DNA of 29,106 bases from a virus: the IMG/VR virus record IMGVR_UViG_3300047173_000129, positions 1 through 29,106 of that record, one strand, 5' to 3'. Below, piece by piece: positions 1 through 7,300 of this stretch. The notes under the pieces were generated by a model. The model worked only from the letters and a program-made list of their open reading frames with translations, searched no databases and was not told where the DNA came from. Position 1 is the first letter of the stretch. Each line of letters starts with the position of its first letter. Both the position numbers and the translations under genes were made by a program.

Positions 1-1522
1 GGGTTTTGCTTGCCGCCGCGGCCTGCATGGTGGCATCAAAATGGCTTGCGGTTTGGAGCGCCCCCACCGCCCGCGCCGCATCCATGGCCAGCGACGTACC
101 CGCCACGGGCATGTGCATCAACGAAAATAGCAGCCCGCCTTTACCCGCCTGCTCAGCCAGATTTTCCGCGAACTGGTCCGCCAACCCCTGATCGTTGAAA
201 ATAGTGTCCTCGCCGGGCGAACTGGCGGCCAATGCGGCTTGCGGCGCAAGAGCTTGGGCCGTGTAGATCGCCGCGTTGATCGCGCCGCCCAGCGCGCCAG
301 CTTTGGCGGTGCCGATCAAAAACCGATTGACGGCCTCGCCCAAATCCTGCCGTTCGGCGATCTTGCGCGCCAAACTGGTTGCAACCTTGACCTCTCCCGC
401 ACCGCCTACGCCGCCGGCGGCATAAGCAAGCCCCGTGACAATCCCGGCAATCGTGGACGCGGTTTGCGCCGTACTTTCGGGAATAGGATTGCCGTACTGA
501 TCCTGCATTTTTTTAATCTGCACATAGGTCTCGCCCGCCTGCCGGGTGGCCGCTTGGGCGGCCATTTTGATCGCCAGCCCGCGCGCAGCGCCCGTGACAA
601 AAGCCCCAGCCACGCCCACCGGCCCGCCTTCCAGGCCCAGCGGCGAACTCACCGCGCCGGCGCCAAGGGCAAACGGCACGGCCTCCTTAGCCTGTTCAAT
701 CAACCCTCCAGCGCCTTGCGCCAGCGCCGCGCCCATGCCTGGCTGCACGGTCTCCCGCGCCTGCTGCTGCGCCAAAGCGGCATCAGCGCCAAACCTAAAG
801 CGAGGCAGGATGCGCGGCGCCGGGCCTGGCGCTTGCTGCCAAGCCGTCTGCGCCGCTTGGTCCTGATCCACCATCGTTTGCATCTGGCCATTGAGCGCCC
901 CCAACAAATTCAGTTGTTGAGGACTGGCGCGGCCCATTTTTTCGGAAAAATCAATGTCGCCGATTTGTCCGGCCAGCGCCGACTCCTGGTAGCCGCGCCC
1001 GAACTGTCCAACCATACCCAGCGCGGAAACATCATCGCTCGCCACCGCGGCGTTTTGAGGGTCCGACAAAAACTTCTGCAATGGCGGGTGCTGATCTAAG
1101 ACGGCGTTATCAGCGAAGCGGTTAAAAAGCCCCTGATAATGCTCCGGGTTATTTTGGATGACAGACGGCGGCACTTTGAGGACGGGCGAAAGCGTTGCGG
1201 CCGTAGCCGCGTGATCCGGATTGACGTTTTTGGCGGCGATGAGGTTGCCCGCCGCCTGCGACTTTTGCTGCGCCAGATAATTCGACACCAGCGCATCATA
1301 GTCAGGTCCGCTTGGCGCTGGAGCCGCAGCGGGCGCGGCGGGCTGTTCGGCAGGGGCCGGCGGGGCCGGCGTGCTCGCGGGCGCTTGGTCCGCAGGAGGT
1401 GACGACACCAGCGGTGGAAGCCCAGGAAAGGCGTCCGGCGGCGTGAACGCGGGCGCAGGCGGCGGCGCGGCCGGCGGCGTTGAAACACCGCCTGGGAAGG
1501 GCACCACATTGCTGCCTGACAT
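1..1522 (-). CDS. probable large internal virion (ejection) protein, N-terminal part
   Basis: The frame stays open from an ATG at 1522 to the left edge, giving about 507 residues with no stop; the C-terminus lies outside the window. The ATG shares one base with the stop of the gene before it (TAATG), so translation is coupled. Residues about 10 to 75 are Pro/Ala-rich and probably disordered. An Ala/Gln-rich helical region follows, then an Ala/Gly-rich, partly hydrophobic stretch around residues 270 to 330 and another around 365 to 385 that could interact with membranes. I see no catalytic motif in the visible part. It is the last gene seen after gp13- and gp14-like genes, the place where T7-type phages encode their large ejected core proteins (gp15, gp16). 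The role is inferred from position, size and composition; it could also be a large polyvalent protein. Confidence 0.6.
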   Translation of the reverse strand, partial: MSGSNVVPFPGGVSTPPAAPPPAPAFTPPDAFPGLPPLVSSPPADQAPASTPAPPAPAEQPAAPAAAPAPSGPDYDALVSNYLAQQKSQAAGNLIAAKNVNPDHAATAATLSPVLKVPPSVIQNNPEHYQGLFNRFADNAVLDQHPPLQKFLSDPQNAAVASDDVSALGMVGQFGRGYQESALAGQIGDIDFSEKMGRASPQQLNLLGALNGQMQTMVDQDQAAQTAWQQAPGPAPRILPRFRFGADAALAQQQARETVQPGMGAALAQGAGGLIEQAKEAVPFALGAGAVSSPLGLEGGPVGVAGAFVTGAARGLAIKMAAQAATRQAGETYVQIKKMQDQYGNPIPESTAQTASTIAGIVTGLAYAAGGVGGAGEVKVATSLARKIAERQDLGEAVNRFLIGTAKAGALGGAINAAIYTAQALAPQAALAASSPGEDTIFNDQGLADQFAENLAEQAGKGGLLFSLMHMPVAGTSLAMDAARAVGALQTASHFDATMQAAAASKT

Positions 1523-3339
1523 TACTGGTTGCCCTGGTACGCGGGAACGCCAACAGACTGCCGAACAAGCGCCTCTAGCGTCTTCTGGTCAGGATATTGA
1601 CCTGTTTTTTTGAACCACGCATCACGGATGCCATTGACCGCAGGAGCCAAGTTTTTGTCTTTCAGGTCCAACTCGTATTTACTCGCGCCGCCGCTTTCTC
1701 CCAAAATTTCATAGAGCGGTTTCTCCGGCGGAGCGCCGCCAAAAATACTGCCCGTGCCAGGCTGAAACCCGTTGATGAGAAGCCGGTCCAACATTTCGTG
1801 CGCTTCTTTATCGTTCGGCATCCGATTGTTCTGTTGTTGAAACATATCAATTTGTTGGCGAAGTTGTCCAACTAAAGTGTTATATGGTTTGAGAGCATCT
1901 TCTGACTCACCCTTGCTCAAACTCGTTTTGATACCGGACGCTTGCATGTCAGGGCGCAGTCCCGTGATAATGCCGTCCGCTTGGCTGACAGAAACGCCGG
2001 TTTGTAGCTGCTTTTGCACCTCTAATTGGCGCGCTTCGAGCGTATTCATCTGCGCTGGTGTGAATTTCGACGCGTCAAATGTCATCGCGGCAAAGCCCGT
2101 TGGGTTGGAAACTGATAATCCCATCGTCGCGTCAAAATTTTGCCTTACCTCCGATGTGTTTATGACCTCCGCCCCCGGCGCCTGCTGCTTCGCCACCGCC
2201 TGCAACTGCGACATCATACTCGCGGGCACGCTCGCATACTGCGCCGCCATTGGCCCGGTGGCGAGCGAATTGATGTCAGTCACCTTGTGCTGCTGGATGT
2301 AATTTTGCAGGGACGTAACGTTTTCCCGCGCCACATCGTTGTAATCGGCAAACCGTTTGTTCCAGGCGGTATAGACGCCCTGGCGCGCATTTTCTTCCGC
2401 CTCCTGCTTGATGTCCGCATTGTTGGGATCATCGCCAAACCGCGCTCCCGCCAAATCCGCAGCCCTATCCGCCAACGCAGGCAAATCGGCGGAGGCGGCG
2501 GCCATGCCGTCCACATCGTGATATTGCGCCAGCGCGGGCGCCACAACCGAGTCAACCGCGCCTTTTACAGCGTATGCCACGTTAGCCCCTTTGTTCAACC
2601 GATCCAGCCTACTCGCCAACTCGGGGTACACGCCCACGCTCCCGAGCGGCCCCTTAAACCGCTCCAAAGTCTGGTTCGCCAAACCAAGCCCGCTTCCGTT
2701 TGGCTGCACCATCAACGCCTCGATGCGAGTTTTCGCCGCGGTTGCTTGCACCTCCTGTTGTCCGGCAACGATGGCTTGCTTGTCGCCAATCAGCCCATCG
2801 GCCACATCCGCGTGTAACCTGGCCGCTTGCATCTGCTGCATGGAACTTACGAAATTTTGTTCGCTAAACGGGTCCTGCGTCAGATTGCCGGCGGCGGTTT
2901 GGTTTACATACAGGCTGCCATCCTTAACCGCGTTCTTTTGCGCATCCTTCGCCGCCGTGAAAAACTGTCCAGCAAAGTAACGATCCTGCAAGGATCGCGT
3001 GTCCTGCATATACTGGTCGCGCTGATCCAGCGAAGGCAACTGATCACCGTAATAGGAATATATTTTACCCACCGCCGCCTCGTATTGCGGGGCTTGGGCC
3101 ACCTGCTGGTCTGGCGGCAGATCGTTAAACTGATTGCGCAGTTTCCATACCGTCTCCGTCGCCATCGACTGGTATTTCGTGCTCTGCATGTTGTAAAAGG
3201 CTTTGCTCAAATCCTGCAAACCCGCGCTCAGCTTCTCCGTCGCGGGACCGATCTTCTCCTCGATATGCTGGTAATCGTCTGGCGCCTCGCCTTGCGGGTT
3301 GACGCTGGGCAAACCGGCGGTGGAAGGAATATCAACCAT
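1522..3339 (-). CDS. probable internal virion (ejection) protein, 605 aa
   Basis: A 605-residue, mostly helical, Gln/Ala/Asp-rich protein without signal peptide or membrane segment. The N-terminal 100 residues include a predicted long helix (around residues 25 to 75). The rest is built of helices rich in Gln and Ala, as is typical of podovirus inner-core proteins that unfold and are injected with the DNA. The start follows the previous stop after two bases (TAATCATG) and has only a weak ribosome site, so it probably relies on coupled translation. It lies directly after the gp14-like gene, where T7 has gp15, and is of comparable order of size (T7 gp15 is 747 aa). I see no sequence motif that proves homology with gp15. 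The role is inferred from context and composition. Confidence 0.6.
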   Translation of the reverse strand: MVDIPSTAGLPSVNPQGEAPDDYQHIEEKIGPATEKLSAGLQDLSKAFYNMQSTKYQSMATETVWKLRNQFNDLPPDQQVAQAPQYEAAVGKIYSYYGDQLPSLDQRDQYMQDTRSLQDRYFAGQFFTAAKDAQKNAVKDGSLYVNQTAAGNLTQDPFSEQNFVSSMQQMQAARLHADVADGLIGDKQAIVAGQQEVQATAAKTRIEALMVQPNGSGLGLANQTLERFKGPLGSVGVYPELASRLDRLNKGANVAYAVKGAVDSVVAPALAQYHDVDGMAAASADLPALADRAADLAGARFGDDPNNADIKQEAEENARQGVYTAWNKRFADYNDVARENVTSLQNYIQQHKVTDINSLATGPMAAQYASVPASMMSQLQAVAKQQAPGAEVINTSEVRQNFDATMGLSVSNPTGFAAMTFDASKFTPAQMNTLEARQLEVQKQLQTGVSVSQADGIITGLRPDMQASGIKTSLSKGESEDALKPYNTLVGQLRQQIDMFQQQNNRMPNDKEAHEMLDRLLINGFQPGTGSIFGGAPPEKPLYEILGESGGASKYELDLKDKNLAPAVNGIRDAWFKKTGQYPDQKTLEALVRQSVGVPAYQGNQ

Positions 3340-3341
3340 GA

Positions 3342-3911
3342 TTACTGCGGCACCGCGCCATAGTTGGTAGCGTTATTATACCCAAACAAAACATTTGAGC
3401 TTTGCGTCGGCGTGGCGGTTTCTACATAAGTCGAAAGCGGCGGCGATGCGCCGGGGTCCGTAGGCGCCGTGCTTGTTGGCAGATTTCCCGCTTGTCCCGC
3501 GAGAGAGCCCGCCGCGTTATAGGCCGCGGCGGTCAAATCCTGCTGCGCCTGCGCCTTGTCGCTCTGCGCCGCCGTCTGGTAACCATAGGCTTGCAACAGC
3601 GCGTTATGGATGATGGTGCCTTGATCTACCTGGTCCGCCGCGCGCGCGCTGCCCTGCACCGCCAACGCCGAGCCGCTGCGCGTGTCCACATTGTTCGCCG
3701 CTTGATCGCTAATAATCTGGCCGAGGACATTGGCGTCTTGAAGCCCTTTGTTTTCGGCTTCCTGATACCCGGCCTGGGTGGCCCGCACGGCGTTTTGCTG
3801 CGCGATTTTGGCGTTGTTGCGTTCAACCTGCGCGGAATATAGGCCGCTCTCAATCTGTCCCATCGCGCCAATAACGCCGCCAGCTATCGCAGCGCCGCCC
3901 GCCGCTCCCAT
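3342..3911 (-). CDS. T7 gp14-like internal virion protein
   Basis: Residues 1 to 20 are a Gly/Ala-rich hydrophobic stretch (GAAGGAAIAGGVIGAMGQI). A long helical region rich in Asn, Gln and Ala follows: YSAQVERNNAKIAQQNA, then an A-x-x-A-G-Y-Q-E-A-E segment and a D-x-R-S-G-S-A-L motif near residue 80. This layout (glycine start, ARNNA/QNA helix, GSAL motif, second Gln/Ala helix, disordered Pro/Thr tail) is the pattern I know from gp14-type inner-core or ejection proteins of T7-like podoviruses. An upstream start at 3929 is in frame, but ATG 3911 has a clear GGAGG site 7 nt before it and lies one base after the preceding stop, so I choose it (189 aa). It probably forms part of the internal core and the channel across the host envelope. 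Confidence 0.75.
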   Translation of the reverse strand: MGAAGGAAIAGGVIGAMGQIESGLYSAQVERNNAKIAQQNAVRATQAGYQEAENKGLQDANVLGQIISDQAANNVDTRSGSALAVQGSARAADQVDQGTIIHNALLQAYGYQTAAQSDKAQAQQDLTAAAYNAAGSLAGQAGNLPTSTAPTDPGASPPLSTYVETATPTQSSNVLFGYNNATNYGAVPQ

Positions 3912-3912
3912 C

Positions 3913-4359
3913 TCACACCCTCCCCTCATAGCGCATGGTCACGGCCCAGGGCGGGCCGCCATCGACCACACAGAACCCCAAAAACCGGGCGAACTCAACG
4001 GCGCGCTCATCGGCGGCCACCATCAGGCTTTCTACCCGGCGGAAAGTCACGCTAACCTCGGCCAGCACGCCCAGCGTCATGCGCGCGAGAGCCAAAGCGT
4101 GGCACGTGGCGATCTCTGCCACCACCATCCAGATATACCCATCCGAGGCGGCCAGCGTGCCCGAGACCCCGCCAATGGCGCCCAACTGCCCGTCAATCAG
4201 CCAAGCGCGCCGATAGGACGACTCGTAATAGCGCCGCACAATTTCAAGGTGGGGGTCGCACCCGGCGGCGATCATCGCCACGCGGTTGGCCGCGCGCATT
4301 CGCCGGGCCATCTGTCCACAATGATGGCGCCGGCATTCCGTCAGGGTGTAGCGGCTCAT
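3913..4359 (-). CDS. T7 gp13-like (DUF2833) virion protein
   Basis: A 148-residue protein with a GNAT-like pattern. A polar start is followed by a strand with GQLGAIGG, then DGYIWMVVAE near residue 80, a helix, and a C-terminal VAADERAVEFARFLGFCV segment followed by an aromatic end. The IWM strand followed by a D-x-R helix and a W/F-L-G-F strand is the signature I associate with the phage T7 gp13 (DUF2833) family, which is needed for virion assembly but whose biochemistry is unclear. The ATGA overlap with the nozzle gene before it and a one-base gap to the gp14-like gene after it place it exactly as in T7 (gp12, gp13, gp14). A true acetyltransferase activity cannot be claimed from the sequence. 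Confidence 0.75.
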   Translation of the reverse strand: MSRYTLTECRRHHCGQMARRMRAANRVAMIAAGCDPHLEIVRRYYESSYRRAWLIDGQLGAIGGVSGTLAASDGYIWMVVAEIATCHALALARMTLGVLAEVSVTFRRVESLMVAADERAVEFARFLGFCVVDGGPPWAVTMRYEGRV

Positions 4360-7300
4360 ACGACCGTCCCCACCACCTGCAACCCAAACGGCCCGTGCAG
4401 CGCCAGGGTTTGCTCAGACGTGATCGACATATTCTGCGTGCCGTTGCCGTTGGGCAGATACCATTCGCCCGCGCAAATGCTGGTCCCCTCAAAATCCGCG
4501 TTGGCGTAGAGGCAGGACAAAATGACAGCGCCAGCCGGCAGCGCCGCGCTCCAGTTTTGGGTTGGCACGCCCACCGTCACGCCCAAAGACGTGACCACGC
4601 CATAATACAGGCTGGGTGCCGCGTTGGTCGCGCCAAAGGCGTTGATCGACGCCACATTGCCGGCCGCCGAGCCGGTTTGTTCATACGGGCCAAAGGACGT
4701 GACCCCCGAAATCTCATAAAGGCTCGCGCACCAGTTGGAACTACCGGACGAGCCAAAAGCCGGGATGGTCGCCGAATTTTGCGCCGACGAGGTGATGTTC
4801 TGGTAATAAGTCGCGGTTTGGGTGGAACTGCCTTGGATGAAGGTGAACCCGGAAATCGACAACGGCGTGTTCGCCGCCACCATTGTGACCAGAAACAGCG
4901 TGTTGCCGATGCCCACCGGGTTGGGCAGCGTCAAAGTCTGGGTCGTGTTGAAATCGGCCAGCGAGACATGCTGCACAATGACCGGAGCGCCTGGCTGCAA
5001 AATGTTCACCGGCCCCACCACCGCCAAGACGCTGACATTGTTTGTCTGCCGCGCCCAGACGTAAATGTTGCCCGAACTGGTTGGCGTCAGCGATCCGCTC
5101 CACGTGCCTTGGGTAACGGTCGTGTTGGTCCAACCGCCTTCCGGCGGGATCGACCCGCTCGCCCCAAACGCGATTTGCACCGGCTGCCCAGCCGGATAGA
5201 CGACGCCCGTAAAATTGATGGGCACATTCAAATCGCCCGTGGTCGGCGGCGAGGTGAAGCCCACACTCGGCGGGTAGTTGGTCAGAGCGAAGTAGAACCC
5301 GGTGTCGCCGGAAAGCGTGTTGCCCCCGCCCGCCGGCTGCCCGCCGCGGCTACCGGCCTCCAGATCGCCGTCCATGATCTCCGTCACCACGGCGTTGACG
5401 TTCATCGGCAGGGGATTGCTTTGCTGGAACGCCACCTGCCCCCGCGTGTCGTAATTGCCTGGCACCGGAATGCGCACATCGCCCGTGAATAACGGTGAGA
5501 CGGTGTAGTTGTATGGCGGCACGCGCGGGTTGGGCAGCGACGTAAGCCCCTGCCAAAAGGGCGCGATTTGCGGCGGCGAGAGCGTGGAGCCGTCCGGCTG
5601 GTTGGTCCCCACCAAAATGCCCTCAGACAATTCGATCCTGGCGGTGACGGCCGAGACGCGCTTGCGGCGCCCTTGGGATGCGCCCTGCGGCCCGGCGTCG
5701 AAATAGGCGGTCTGGAGTTGCGCCGTGAAGCCCAGCCCTACGGTGATCAACGTGGCGGGCGCGGGCAACGTGATCGTGCCTTGGGCGGAGACCACTTGCG
5801 GCGGGATCACATTGCCATCGGCCAGCCCCGTGACCGGCACGCCTATGAGGTGCCAAAGCCCCGTCACGGTTTGGGTGGGGGTCGTCATCGACCAGTTGCC
5901 GGCGGTCTGCGGCTGCACCGCCGGATAGCCGCTTGGGGTGCCGCTGTTCTGGTAGAGCGTCGTGATGGGCACCAGAATGTTGCCCGTCACCTGCGTTGAC
6001 GAGGTGTAGGCCGTCACCACCGCGATCCCGCCGCCCGTGCGAATGATGTCGCCAACGCTGTTCGCCGTGAACACCGCGGCACTCGCCGTGATGGTCGCGC
6101 TGTTGTTGAGGATGGCCTCGCAACTCGCCCCAGAGCCCGAATTCGTCGGATCGACAAAGGAGATTTGCGGGTAAATGTAGCCGCTTCCCGCCGCCGTGAA
6201 ATTGACCGCGGTGATCACGCCGCCCGATATGGAGACCGAAGCGGTCGCGCCCGCGCCTGGCCCCAGCCCGTTATTATCCACAATCAGGACTGCGGTGTCC
6301 GAGGCGTAGCCGCTGCCCCCCACCAGATTCGTCACGCCCGTCAGGCTGCCCGTGCCGGTGGGGCTGGACACGTTCAACGTGGCCGCCGGGTAGGTGAGCG
6401 GCATCTGCACGCCGGCATCGACCGCCCACACATCCTCCGCCACCGGCCAGAAGCGGTTATCCATGCGTTCGATCATGTAGCTGGTCTGCCCGTTGATCGT
6501 GCGCTCCACCGCCAGATAGGGCGCGTCAACCGGCAATTCGGTAATGGTGGCGACACCAACAAAATTGCCGTTTGTATCGTGCCGCGCCCAGCTTGTGATT
6601 TGCTGCACGCTGAAATAGGTCATGCTCAGCAAAATGCCGTCATCGCGCACGGACCAGATGACCTTATAGGGCTCCTCCGCATAAGCGTGCTGGACAATCT
6701 GGTGGCCGATGAAAAGCTGCGTGCTAAACTCGGTAATATCGTTGCCGGTGTAGATGTTGTAAAAATACTGGTATTTGAACATCCGGTAGATGCTGCCCTT
6801 CGATTGCACGAAGATAACTTCATCATCTATCCGAATGGGGAACACCGTGGCGCTGATACCGTTGAACATTTGCGGCTGCGCTTCCTGGCCGCTTGGCGTA
6901 ATCGGCTGCGGGTTTTGGCTGGAGCCGCCCGGCCCGGTCAACTGCCACGCTTGGCGTCCGGTGAGCGCGATCAAACCGCCCGGCATCGCAATCAGCCATT
7001 GAATGCCATCCACCGCAATCGCCCATGGAGAGCCAGTGAGCGCATCGTTGTTCACGGTTGGAAAATGCGTGTCGAAATTCAGATAGAGCCCGGTCTGGCT
7101 GGCCCAATAAGTATCAGGATTATTCTGCGTCGATGCGTAAAAGCGCCGCTGTTGAAAATATCCCACGACGCCCGGATAGGTGCCGCTCTCCGGCCCGATG
7201 GTCAGCGTGGCCGTGGCGCCCGAGCCACCGGAGCCGTTGGCGTTGATCGTAAGCGTGTCGCCCTGCGTATAATTGGACCCCGCGTTGTAAATATAGATGG

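Noticed and set aside
1-1509. Plus frame 239..1099 and minus frame 1096..1509
   Set aside because: A single uninterrupted minus-strand frame from 1522 to the edge fits better: coupled start, normal composition and correct operon position.
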